Assembly (NCBI GenBank): GCA_004151065.3
Contig: NWUY0300025854.1
Span: 1-11,818, forward strand
Reading direction: 5' to 3'
DNA from: Larix sibirica
Lineage: Eukaryota; Streptophyta; Pinopsida; Pinales; Pinaceae
Length of the DNA stretch: 11,818 bases
A program made the position numbers and the translations under genes. Below the pieces are notes generated by a model. It searched no databases, had not been told where the DNA came from, and saw only the letters and a program-made list of their open reading frames with translations. The first letter of the stretch is position 1. The number at the start of each line of letters is the position of its first letter. Positions 1-8,760 of this stretch are shown here, one piece after another.

Positions 1-1911
1 AAAAATGTTATCCCATGGAATTTGGGCAAATCAATTTAGAAAAAAATGGAAATTGGTGAATAGTTTTTTGGAAACAAAGGTTTAAATTAGCCAATGGACT
101 AGATATCGCCCCTAAAACTTTCATTGATCAACATATAAATATAAAATGAATAAAATAATACTTACATGTGTTTTCAACCTATATTTTAGGTGATTTTGCT
201 ATAGATAGTTTAAGCATGTACAAAGAAACTTAACTTGGAGGGGTTAGCTTGATCAATTAGTGTCATGTTGTTGGGTATTTAATTAATTTTATGCCAATAG
301 TTATCTTGATAAGGCACACTAATTTACCTTGACGGGTTTATCATAAATACCGTCCATAAATATATAAAAGCATGTCTTGTGTTTGACATGAATGTTTCCT
401 TGAATGAAAAAGACACACAACCCACATTGAAATGCTTTACTATGGATTGGGGGCCTCTCAATGAATTTCATATGCAAAAAAAGTTAGAGGAGTGAATATG
501 AGGAAGATCATAGCAGTATAGAGAGATAGTAGAGTTATACTACTAATTGTAGGAGATATTGTTTTCTCCTCATGAGGTGAATGAATTTTTGGGTTAAAAT
601 TATGTTATTTAATTTCTCCAGCGGTTTAATGTCAACCAGGGGGTTGTAGGCTTTTGAGGTGCAAGCACTGTTTGTGCAGGACTAAATCTAAGTAGTTCTT
701 TCTAATTAAATCTACAATCTATGAATTAAATTAAAATCCAAATCTACAAATTTTAAGAGTTCTTGAAACTAACGATCCTTTTTAGATTCCTTAATATGAA
801 CTTCATTCTCAGGAGTATTTATCAACAACACTGCAGTGGATTGAATTCACTTATTGACACAATAATCCTAAAGATACAAATGGGATTCTATTGGATTTAA
901 TTAATTTCTAATAGCTCTTAAAGTTTCCAAACCATACCAAAGTAATGAACTTGTAATCTAACATTTGAAAAGACAACTTGAAAAGAAGTTTCAAAGAAAA
1001 ATAAAACCTATTCTCAAATCAAACTTGCATGAAGAAACTGTTATTACAGAATCTATGTTGATCTTAGGTAGAATCATCGGTGAAAATCATTCACTGTGCC
1101 TTAAAGGTCACTGCTTCCACAATACTCAGTTTACAAATAGATTCTAATAAACATTACTCTCTACAAGTTTATTGAGACAATGATTAACCACACGCACACA
1201 CAACTTTTGGAATTCGACTTCACACTACAATAGATCAAAAGCATCAGTACTAGAGGTAAATGCATAAATCAAATATTTTCAAAGAAACAATGACTAATAC
1301 TAAAATAAATAAACAATAAACTACCTAAAGAAAATTTAGAAATTGAAGAAATAAATACAGAAACATAAATGGAGATAAAGGAGCAGGGCATACTAAAGAG
1401 AGGGGGCCCTTCCTCCTCTAGCATACACTTCTTGAAGTCTACAACATTCTTAGGAACAAATTTTACATCCAAAGAATCTTTATTTCAGCATCAAAGAGAA
1501 AGTACATAAGGTATTACAAACTTTGATTAGATCTATCTCTCTTCCTCTGCTTCTATTCATCTATATAGAGGTGCTTATACATCATAACTGAATTATACAT
1601 GTTCATATCGGATCCCCAAATAGAGGATTCAAAAATCACAATTTTAGACAAAATCCCAAAATTTGTGTTTTTGTGTAAATTGGGATGATTGGCTTTAAAG
1701 TGCCCCTCATATCTCTCAAATCGTAGCATATTTTATGAAACTGTTTGATACTTACACAATTTGTTGGTTTTTGAGATAAACCCAGGTTTCAGAATCCTTA
1801 GATTCGCCTCCATCTGCACAAATCAAGGTGCAATATGGATGTATGGAAAAACTGCTGCAAAAAATATGGGTTTGACTAGAACTTTGAAAAAGACTTGGAG
1901 CTTCGCACGTG

Positions 1912-1949
1912 TGAGTTGGGTGCGATCCAATGAGCTGGGTGCGATCCAA
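1912..1949. repeat. 19-bp tandem duplication
   Basis: Two adjacent 19-bp copies at 1912-1930 and 1931-1949 differ at one position (t/c). Each contains the core GGGTGCGATCCAA. The copies are more GC-rich than their surroundings. No function can be assigned. Confidence 0.9.
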
Positions 1950-2040
1950 TGAACATAAAACTATGCTAGAGACATTTTACCAAATCAAAGTTGCGGATTT
2001 TCATTTGGAACCCTGCAACTATTTTGAACTACTCCAACTA

Positions 2041-2058
2041 CAAGTTTTTGAAAACTTG
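2041..2058. repeat. perfect 8-bp inverted repeat
   Basis: CAAGTTTT and AAAACTTG are separated by TG, giving a perfect palindromic stem with a 2-nt centre. The right arm is also the first copy of the AAAACTTGTA motif that starts each unit of the adjoining 20-bp tandem array, so the palindrome may have arisen together with that array. Confidence 0.85.
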
Positions 2059-2130
2059 TAAACATTGAGCAAAACTTGTAATCACTAGGAAAAACTTGTA
2101 AACACCGGGAAAAAATTGTGATTACCTGTT
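2051..2130. repeat. 20-bp tandem array, three good units and one degenerate
   Basis: AAAACTTGTA recurs at exact 20-base steps at 2051, 2071 and 2091. A weaker fourth copy (AAAAATTGTG) lies at 2111. The second half of each unit is related but variable (aacattgagc, atcactagga, aacaccggga). The repeats abut without spacers, which marks a minisatellite-like expansion. It lies outside any coding frame. Confidence 0.85.
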
Positions 2131-2645
2131 TTTCATAAAATACTGAGTACAATCATCTTTAATTTATTAAAAATGAAGGAAAACAACCATGGACTAACCA
2201 TTGAAGTATAAAAGGGCATACAAATGACAATGTATGAGATATTATGACAAATGGAGTGATAAGGGAATGGAAAATGAAGTGATAATGATAAAATGGATAT
2301 CTACAAGTGATGATGAAAGTGACATGATGGTGACAAATTGGTGGCCAACACGAATAACTCAAAAGGTAGTAGTTTTCTTAGTTATATAAAAAATGTGAAA
2401 TGGAATGAAAGTGCTACTATGGTCTTATCAAAATATGTTTATTTTCAAAGTTTAAAACTTGGATAAGACTAGTAAACACAAAAAGGTCGTTCAATATGTG
2501 CACTTGTATCATTTTTAAATGAAAATAAAAGAGCAGATGTTGAATCATGTGAAAAACACTATATGATTTAGTTAGCTCACTAAAATATGTTTATGTTGTC
2601 AAACATTATGAAGAAAATTTTAAAACATAGATAGGAGTAGAAAAC

Positions 2646-2781
2646 ACAAGATGTGCCTCGATCTATATACCTTTATTGTTTTTATAAGAAGAGTAAAAAA
2701 TTAGATAATATTAACAAGATGTGCCTCAATCTATATACTTTTATTATTTTTATAAGAAGAGTAAAAAATTAGATAATATTG
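2646..2781. repeat. 68-bp tandem duplication
   Basis: Two adjacent 68-bp copies, 2646-2713 and 2714-2781, begin ACAAGATGTGCCTC and end with AGATAATATT plus one base. I count about four mismatches, all transitions (for example g/a at 2660 versus 2728). This implies a fairly young duplication compared with the decay of the nearby retroelement. No coding potential is seen. Confidence 0.92.
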
Positions 2782-3489
2782 TACCATTGTGTAGTATAAA
2801 TTTAGTTATTGAACCGTGGTGGAAACACACTATAGGTTTTAATTATGTAAGGGGAAGATAGTTGTGCAAGTGGGTCCTTACCATTGACAATCAAGGGATT
2901 TTTGAGAAAAAATTATCATCCTAAATGAGAATCATAGGTCTCAAAATAAGAGAATTAAGGGTCTTTTATTGTAGTTCACTATGCCATATATTTTTTTAAT
3001 CCTAAGAATGATAAAATGACGAGAAAATAAAAAATTAGGTTAATTACATTTTTCAATGGACATTTAAGGTGCTTTAATATGGATTTGGATAGGGTATGAG
3101 TGTTTAAAGACATACAAACCATGTTGTAGGCCTTTGAAAGGTATTTTGGCTTGTAGGAATGTTGGTTGTGTTGAGAGACATGTTGGTTAAGCATTGTCAA
3201 TGAACATCATAATAATAGTGTTAAATATATTTGTAGGGAGGGTTAGTAAAGTTATAATTGTAGTTTTATAATCTATTGAGTCCACATTATAAATGAAATA
3301 GATAACTGAAACAATAATAGTTTTGCAATTAGAACTAGAAAATTTCTAACATCCCTTTAGATCACTTGATGCCTCATGTTTCTATTTTGGAATAGAGTCT
3401 ATCTTAGCCTAAATTTTTATTGTTGGAGGAGCCTAGTCAACTGGCCGAGTAGGTCCTCCGCTGACTATGATTGGTCCAAAGCCGTCTGT

Positions 3490-3507
3490 TGGTTAGCCGA
3501 CTAACCA
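3490..3507. repeat. Perfect 7-bp hairpin in the LTR-like segment
   Basis: TGGTTAG and CTAACCA flank the 4-base loop CCGA, making a perfect stem-loop about 34 bases upstream of the TATA-like box. It could be a protein-binding palindrome in the U3 part of an LTR or a chance structure. Confidence 0.6.
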
Positions 3508-3540
3508 GGAACTTGTAATTGAATAACTGTTTATAATCAA

Positions 3541-3548
3541 TATAAATA
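3541..3548 (+). promoter_or_regulatory. TATA-box-like element of the putative LTR promoter
   Basis: TATAAATA, followed by GG, lies about 120 bases into the candidate LTR and 240 bases before the first element-derived frame. This matches the U3 position of a plant LTR promoter. A start of transcription would be expected roughly 25-35 bases downstream. In an A/T-rich window such an octamer can occur by chance, so the call depends on the LTR interpretation. Confidence 0.4.
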
Positions 3549-3812
3549 GGTTGTAGATCCGACAACATAATATATCTCTGCATCGATATTGTACTCTATT
3601 TTGGTCGTTTTAATACAAGAGCTTGTTGTTGCTATCCTACTTAATCTCTTATGTATGATTATATAATGGTGTGTGTATGTGACTCTTCCTTCATGTTGAT
3701 ATATTGTACTATTGGTAATTGATGCAATTCCCTAGACTAAAACATTGCTTTAGTTGCTTGTAGTACACAATTGTGAAAAAATGACGAAGATGCGTAAATG
3801 ATAATAGATAAA

Positions 3813-4899
3813 GAGATCTGAGAGTGGTGGGACAAGAAAGTAGAAAACTATATTCAAAATTATGCAAGACAGAACAAGCTGACATTAGCGCAGGAAAGGG
3901 AGAAATTCTTCACTGAAGCCCATGAAAATTTCATAGAGACTGTTCCCTATGAGATAAAGAAGTTCCTGATCGCTATTCATGACCAAATTGGACATCCAAA
4001 ATGAAAAATTGTTAATGTGAAAGATCTATAACAGAGGAAGTACAAACTTGCATGAATGGTTCGAGAAAATATGTGAAGAATTTTGTGAAGAACAAGCCAT
4101 TGAGGAAAGAGAATATGCCGATAAGGTTCGACATAAGTTTTACACTGATCTCCATGAAGGATTCTATGCTCAGTGCCAAGCTTGCTATACAATTTTTTTA
4201 CTAAGAATGGCGCTGGAAACATAGTCGAACCACGACCGCCATTAGAAGAGCATGCAACGATGCATTGGGAAAAGAAATAAAAAGAGTGGGAGTGTTTCGT
4301 CAAAGAACGCCAGTGGGAGTATTTCCTAAAAAAATGACGACCATTGTTGACCTCACCACCGTTTCCCAATAAGAGTCGGGTCAGAAATGGGGGGCTCATT
4401 GAAGATGTGTTTTGAATAAAGAATCCTAAGGTTAGTCGACGAAAGAATGAAGGCCTATAAAAAGTTGAGTCCTCTACGACGAAACAATTGTCTAGTTGTC
4501 CACAAGAAAATAAAATCTATATAGAGAATAGAAAGAGAAAAAATATACAGACAACGAGAGCAGTTGAGGGAGATTGCTAGTCTGTTACACAATGGGATAA
4601 GTATAAAGAAGTCAATAGAAATGTTCGAGTGGCCAAAAATCCTACCTGAGTCGAGGGAAAGTCAACTGGTTGAATAAGAAGGTGAGGCGTCAACATTGGA
4701 AGAGAAGTAAAAAGTAATGTTGTTGAGCCCATAGAATTTATGTATCATAATCCCAGATGCTTCAAGTCCCGTCAGTTTTGTACCTATGATAATGAAGACT
4801 AGACCGACCATTAGTCAAATAGTCGATTGCGACATGGGATTACAACCAAGAGATACTAGTATATGGAATCGACTAGATCAATGTGGATGAATTGTAGAT
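3813..4899 (+). pseudogene. Decayed leader reading frame upstream of gag
   Basis: Protein-like sequence runs through this stretch with frame changes. One frame covers about 3813-3998 (including WWDKKVENYIQNYA and FFTEAHENFIETVPYEIKKF). A second covers about 4045-4199 (NLHEWFEKICEEFCEEQAIE). The first frame resumes at 4200 after a run of seven T (including WECFVKERQWEYFLKK). The second resumes at about 4531-4899 (REQLREIASLLHNGISIKK, then IEMFEWPKILPE). The T-run is a likely slippage site. The translation is rich in Glu, Lys and aromatic residues, mostly helical in character, with stops scattered through it. I recognise no named domain. It may be an N-terminal Gag extension or a separate ORF before gag, as described for Ogre/Tat elements. 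Its position between the LTR-like segment and Gag supports membership in the element. Confidence 0.55.
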
Positions 4900-5192
4900 A
4901 GATTAATGATCCAGCGACCATAACGGGGTAGCTGGATTACATTCATAATTGAGTTCGGAAGAAACTCTTTTAATTTATTTTATTCAGAAGACATCGAAGT
5001 ACCCCCATACCAACAACATTATTAATAGAACCAACCAACTTGTTGGTGCTCCGACTTGACAAAGAGGAGTCTGTAGATGAAATACGTATGTCGTGGTAGC
5101 AGTCACATCCACCAAAAGTCACCAATAGTTATCTAATAATAAGTCCTTTTAACAATCAGTCGGTAAGTCCTAAAACACATAAAAGTAGCAGT
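4900..5192 (+). other. Spacer between leader frame and gag, no frame supported
   Basis: No continuous protein-like frame is clear here. Short pieces are open in each frame, but none has motifs I can name, and in-frame stops lie just upstream of the gag Met at 5193. This may be a decayed junction or the original untranslated spacer. Confidence 0.5.
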
Positions 5193-6641
5193 ATGGTTGT
5201 GCATCTTCTAGTAAATACTCGTATAATTGAAGGGTATTGTGACCCTAAGAAACATTGGTTTGTGTGTGAATCCTTGTCGCAAGCTAACCTTATTGATGAT
5301 GAGAATCAACAGATTGCACAGTTTGTAGGAGGCCTCAGAAACATAGTGCTTACATGGTATGTGAAATTTTTGGAAGAAGGTCCAAAAATGAAGCAACTGA
5401 TAAGAGATACTTTCTTAGAATTCTTCAAATCCAATGGAACAAAGCATTTGGAAGGACGCAAGATGAATAAAATTAAACAAAGGTTAGGAGAATCTATCCG
5501 TGAATATGATAGAAGATTTAAATATCTTCTAAGCCAAATGCCTACCAAGATGGACCCTGCAGTTGTAATTCAATTTTTTGTTGAAGGACTGTTTGAAAGA
5601 ATCAAAACTCCACTGCTAATGCACAACGATTCATCTTAAGAATATATTCACAAGAAAGCCTTATGAATCAAGTCGAACTCAAATCATGAGAGTCGCACCA
5701 TCGAAAAACAACTGGAAGATAGACTCGAGAGAATGGAGAAGTCAATGCAACACTTGAATCTGTGAAATAATGACCTATGGTGCACCAAATGATCCAATGA
5801 AGGACACACTAAAGATGTCTTCCCATATGATGATAGGACAAGTTACCACAATAATTACAATGTTCATCAAAGCGACATGAGAATACCTGAAGAAAGATTG
5901 AATACATTCCTAGAATAAAGAAAGCCAAAGAATTTCGAGATGATACAAATGACTTACTTTTGCGACGCATGCGAAATATTTGAGCCTCACACGACTACAG
6001 GCTGACCATATAATGCTGACAATGTCAAGCAAAAATTGTGTGGAATATTTAGAACGACACAACATACAAATGCAGAGTGTATAAATAATTTAAAGACCAA
6101 AGAAAATCACCACACAGTCTGCCAGACATAGACAATTGATCAAAGAGGTAGGGGCAATTGCAACAATGACTACCGCAACAATGGTAACAACTGATGGGGA
6201 GGATACAATGGTCAATGAAGATACAATAATAATCAGGAATACTGAGCACCATGTTGAAGTCGACTGCGCTTCTATGTATGTTTCAGTGAAGTTCATCTGA
6301 GTCCTGATTGTCTGTGGAAGGATAAGACATAAATAAAATTTTGTGTGAAGTGTGGAGTGGGGGAGCACAATCTCGAAGTGTGCCCCATAATGTTAGATTC
6401 TCTCAATAAAAGAAAAAATATTAGCATTTTGTCTCGTGTCTCCAAGAATGTATCTTGCACTGCTAAAAAATTGCATATAATCATTAGACAAGGAACAAAA
6501 ACTAGAGGGGATAACTTTCAGGTCACATGACTTTGAAATAAGCAAGAAGAATATCCTAATCCGGTGAAGTAGAAAGAAATATTTAAAAATGCGTCGGAAA
6601 TATTTTCACAAATTGCATTTGAATAAAGTAAGGAAAAAAAT
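5193..6641 (+). pseudogene. gag: Gag (capsid/nucleocapsid) of a Ty3/gypsy element, many stops
   Basis: The first 148 codons are open and match the plant retrotransposon Gag core. The start reads EGYCDPKKHWFVCESL, followed by AQFVGGLRNIVLTWYVKFLE, then an ESIREYDRRFKYLLSQMP segment and a VIQFFVEGL segment, which are the hallmark helices of this capsid family. Gag packages element RNA into virus-like particles in the cytoplasm. A stop at 5637-5639 breaks the frame, but the same frame stays readable. A heptad-like helix (QLEDRLERMEKSMQHL, about 5703-5750) follows, then five CCHC zinc knuckles (5781-6383), then a basic linker (LHIIIRQGTKTRGD). About fifteen stops and no net frameshift occur in this stretch. 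The Met at 5193 is the first in-frame Met after upstream stops. The true start may lie further upstream. Confidence 0.85.
5781..6383 (+). other. Array of five CCHC zinc knuckles, four of them damaged
   Basis: All five lie in the same frame as Gag and fit C-x2-C-x4-H-x4-C with specific losses. Knuckle 1 (5781-5822) has its second Cys as a TGA stop and its last Cys as Phe. Knuckle 2 (5961-6005) has one extra residue before His, and its last Cys is TGA. Knuckle 3 (6039-6080) has its second Cys as Phe. Knuckle 4 (6270-6311) has its first Cys as Phe. Knuckle 5 (6342-6383) is intact: CVKCGVGEHNLEVC. A Gly/Asn/Arg-rich stretch (about 6145-6240) separates knuckles 3 and 4. CCHC knuckles of nucleocapsid bind RNA. 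One or two is the usual number in Ty3/gypsy Gag. Confidence 0.78.
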
Positions 6642-7195
6642 ATGAATAAAACACTTAGCGACTTACTGTATCTTTTAACGAAAGAAAAAGCTGTGGCACA
6701 GTTGATTGACTTAATGCATCTCAAAAAAAAGAATGCTCAAAATGAAAAGATCAGTAAAACGTTGTGTAGTCTGAACCATCAAGAAAAAACTGATATGGAC
6801 CCCCTTGTTGATCTGGAAGTTGATGATTTCACATTACACAAGTCGTCCTCAAATTTGGGTTGCAAGTAAATATAATGACCAGATCAACATGGGAAAGTAT
6901 TGGTCAGCCACCACTTGAAGAATCAAGGATCTATCTCAGATTAGCCGACCAAGGACTAATTGAACCTACTGGTGTATGGAAAAATGTAAAAACATCAATC
7001 ATGGGTATTAGCACACATATCGAATTTGAAATTATTGACCGACGAGAAGGAGCTACATCTTTTCCAGCACTAGTCGGATGAACCTGGGGACGAAAAATGA
7101 AAGCATCCATCTCATTGGAAAAATAAAGGATTAAATTCAAAGGAGATGGAAAGAAAGTAATTGTACCTATCAATACTTCCCAAGGAAAACCATGG
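6642..7195 (+). pseudogene. Retroviral-type aspartic protease with upstream linker, inactivated
   Basis: The frame continues from Gag through a linker (DMDPLVDLEVDDFTLH, about 6792-6839) to the protease active-site segment. The expected D-x-G core reads S-N-L-G-C, so the catalytic Asp is Asn (AAT at 6852-6854). Loss of one base near 6861-6865 then shifts the frame, and the next conserved run VNIMTRSTWE continues at 6866. The flap/C-terminal part is well preserved (LADQGLIEPTGVWKNV, then GISTHIEFEIID), as is the post-protease segment WGRKMKASISLEK after a stop at 7079-7081. In an intact element this enzyme cleaves the Gag-Pol polyprotein in particles. Here both the Asp change and the frameshift would abolish it. 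Confidence 0.82.
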
Positions 7196-7248
7196 GATGA
7201 ACCTGATATTCCACAAAAAAATAAGATTTCGTTGAACCCAATAATCGT

Positions 7249-7469
7249 GGAGAACTACAACTGGGGCGTCCTTTGTCTGTCGGGTAAAATTTTGACTCAG
7301 ATCTGTATGATTGGAAAATTGAAAATTATGAAGCACAAGCTTGTCATTGTTGGTCCATTGAGGTCATTCCCATAAAAAGAACACAACAATGCTTCGCTAT
7401 ATCCGTCATCCCACAAATATTCGAGAAGAAAATAAGAGAATATATGACTGTCATCCCAACAAAGAAGGA
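7249..7469 (+). pseudogene. Protease-to-pol linker, decayed
   Basis: Between 7215 and 7249 the reading frame changes once more. From 7249 one frame is readable through to 8760. Its start (GELQLGRPLSVG, stop, then DLYDWKIENYEAQ) is the acidic/aromatic linker expected between protease and RT in such polyproteins. No catalytic domain is present here. Confidence 0.55.
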
Positions 7470-7745
7470 ACCGATGAGTATTCCACCTCTCCAATACAAA
7501 GAATGAGACTCTCTGACTGCTTACATCAAAACAATATCTAAAAATTTTGGTGGTCAAGGTCGATTGTAGACTCTAGTCGAAACACTTACTAGACAAGCAA
7601 CAAGATGGTGGGACATGCATCAATCTCATCTTAATACTTGGACTACTGCTACTACAAACTTTATTGAACGATTTTGAGGAACGCATATGAAAGCACAAGT
7701 TACGATACCTAAATTTACGCAAGGTCAAGATCCAGTCATCCATAT
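7470..7745 (+). pseudogene. Second gag-core-like block inside the pol region
   Basis: In the same frame as the flanking linker and the RT stub, the translation reads SLTAYIKTISKNFGGQGRL, stop, TLVETLTRQATRWWDMHQSH, LNTWTTATTNFIERF, stop, then IPKFTQGQDPVIHIKK. The pattern of an early A-x-x-W-W, a following L-x-T-W, a phenylalanine-rich F-x-x-R-F helix and a later FTQGQDP is that of a retrotransposon Gag capsid core. It differs from the Gag at 5193-5639, so it is not a simple duplication. Three stops interrupt it. It most likely came from another gypsy family by template switching or nested insertion followed by deletion. It could also be an unusual pol linker that only resembles Gag. Confidence 0.5.
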
Positions 7746-7746
7746 C

Positions 7747-7830
7747 AAGAAACACGGTCCACGAAAATTAAGAATATGTGTCGAATTTAGAGGACTGAAT
7801 AAAGGGACGTTAATTGACCATCTGGCATGA
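7747..7830 (+). pseudogene. Reverse transcriptase motif-1 stub fused to post-RNase H sequence
   Basis: KLRICVEFRGLNKGT (7765-7809) matches the first conserved block of Ty3/gypsy RT (K-L-R-x-C-V-D-Y-R-x-L-N-K-x-T). Within three or four codons the sequence becomes DHLA-stop-VE, then PDGIENEFPEAHLF. That resembles the end of RNase H and the linker into integrase. No F/Y-x-D-D catalytic box and no RNase H DEDD motifs are found in any frame nearby. The RT palm, thumb, connection and RNase H core are thus absent, by an internal deletion that kept the reading frame. Confidence 0.75.
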
Positions 7831-8760
7831 GTCGAAGTAGCAGAATAACCAGACGGAATTGAAAATGAGTTTCCTGAAGCCCATTTATTTCGATTTGAAG
7901 TCATACCGACTGAACTGAAGGATATAGAAGAATCTCTTCAGCAAAGTCAAGCTCCTGAAGGAATTCGAGAAAATAAAAGAAAGATACTTGAAATAAAGGA
8001 AGTCCCATATACTTTCATGAATGTATTTTTGTATAAGCTTGGACCCGACGAAGTGCTGAGACGATGCATATTAGAACATGAACATCAAAATATCATCGGA
8101 GAAGCTCATAATGGACCTGCTCGAGGGCACTACCACGTTAATACGACTACGCGATAAATTTTATAGTTTGGTCTATGGTGGCCAACATTGCATAAATATT
8201 CGTGAAATCAGGTAAATAAATGTGACAAGTGTCAAATATTAGGCCGACCACTACCAAAGAATGAAATATTATTAATGCCTGTTAATGCTAATTTAACTTT
8301 TGAAATTTCGGCTATTGACTTTATTGGATCATTTCCAGTCCTTGGCCGATGAACGAGAGCTAGATACATTATCGCATTAGTCGAATATATTACTAAATGG
8401 GCGGAAGATGAAGTTGTCGAAGAATGTTCTAGTGAAGTAGTTGCAAAATTCATATATGAGAATATCGTCACAAGGTTTGAATGCCCCCTCACTCTTATTA
8501 GTGACAGAGGGACACATCTTTTCAACAAGATGATATCAATACTACTCAAGGAAATAACTAAAGGAATAACAAAAATTTATAGCATTGAGAAAAATGACTG
8601 GGACGACATGATATCAGCTATTTTAAGCTTAATTACATTAGTTAAGAAGAAGGTAGTTATTAAAAAAATAACTTGCACCCAAAGAAAAAAATTGTATAAA
8701 AATGCACTAAAGCATGGAGGATTGGAAGAAATTAAGTGCATCACAATGACGATATACTAA
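7831..8760 (+). pseudogene. Integrase (zinc finger plus partial DDE core), internally deleted
   Basis: An acidic linker (about 7831-8037) leads to GPDEVLRRCILEHE and then an HHCC finger: His at 8107 and 8128, Cys at 8221 and 8230 (C-D-K-C), with GLWWPTLHK between. All four zinc ligands are intact, although three stops interrupt the finger. The RNase H-fold core shows the first Asp in AIDFIGSFP (8317-8319) and the second in TLISDRGTHLF (8503-8505), with 61 residues between them, normal for the family. After LLKE (about 8545) the sequence jumps to ITKGITKIYSIEKNDWDD, omitting the segment that carries the HPQ/NG motif and the catalytic Glu. The residue 36 positions after the second Asp is Ile. 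The C-terminal part after about 8640 is not recognisable, and no chromodomain is seen. The enzyme normally inserts element cDNA into chromosomes. This copy cannot. Confidence 0.87.

Larger units (their letters stand above)
1..3420. other. AT-rich non-coding flank, no gene recognised
   Basis: I see no protein-coding gene, tRNA or rRNA here. All open frames are under about 75 codons, overlap each other on both strands and show no recognisable motif. The base composition is strongly A/T, with poly-A and poly-T runs. The only internal structure I can support is a group of short tandem duplications at 1912-1949, 2051-2130 and 2646-2781 and a palindrome at 2041-2058, listed separately. The stretch probably is intergenic DNA or older, unrecognisable repeat debris lying 5' of the retroelement. 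Confidence 0.7.
3421..3744 (+). repeat. Candidate 5' LTR
   Basis: The segment starts TGTTGG, a common LTR start, and could end at AACA (3741-3744), giving 4-bp TGTT/AACA inverted termini. It contains a TATAAATA box at 3541 and is followed about 70 bases later by the first retroelement-like frame. This is the position and organisation expected of a 5' LTR of about 320 bp. No second copy is visible in the window and no convincing tRNA primer-binding site follows the proposed end. The call rests on position and terminal motifs alone, and the end could be elsewhere. Confidence 0.38.

Noticed and set aside
965-1147. Short plus-strand frame in the flank
   Set aside because: It has no ATG at its start, is only 60 codons, has no recognisable motif, and an open stretch this short is expected by chance.
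1269-1472. 67-codon minus-strand frame with a hydrophobic stretch
   Set aside because: The hydrophobicity follows from A/T-rich antisense codons. There are no gene signals or family resemblance.
1752-1952. Overlapping plus and minus open frames over the 19-bp duplication
   Set aside because: Both strands are open at once over a slightly GC-richer repeat-like segment. Neither translation is recognisable.
2051-2130. CRISPR-like regular spacing of a 10-base motif
   Set aside because: Units are directly adjacent with no unique spacers, the genome is eukaryotic, and the array is a degenerate minisatellite.
3713-3725. Possible primer-binding site complementary to initiator tRNA-Met
   Set aside because: Only the first five bases (TGGTA) match the usual plant sequence and no LTR end (CA) lies immediately upstream.
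3977-4399. 140-codon open frame on the minus strand
   Set aside because: It lies antisense to the protein-like leader frames, its translation has no domain, and its openness is explained by the codon pattern of the plus strand.
8640-8757. Chromodomain at the integrase C-terminus
   Set aside because: No aromatic cage pattern or conserved chromodomain residues are visible, and the sequence after the core deletion is Lys-rich and unrecognisable.
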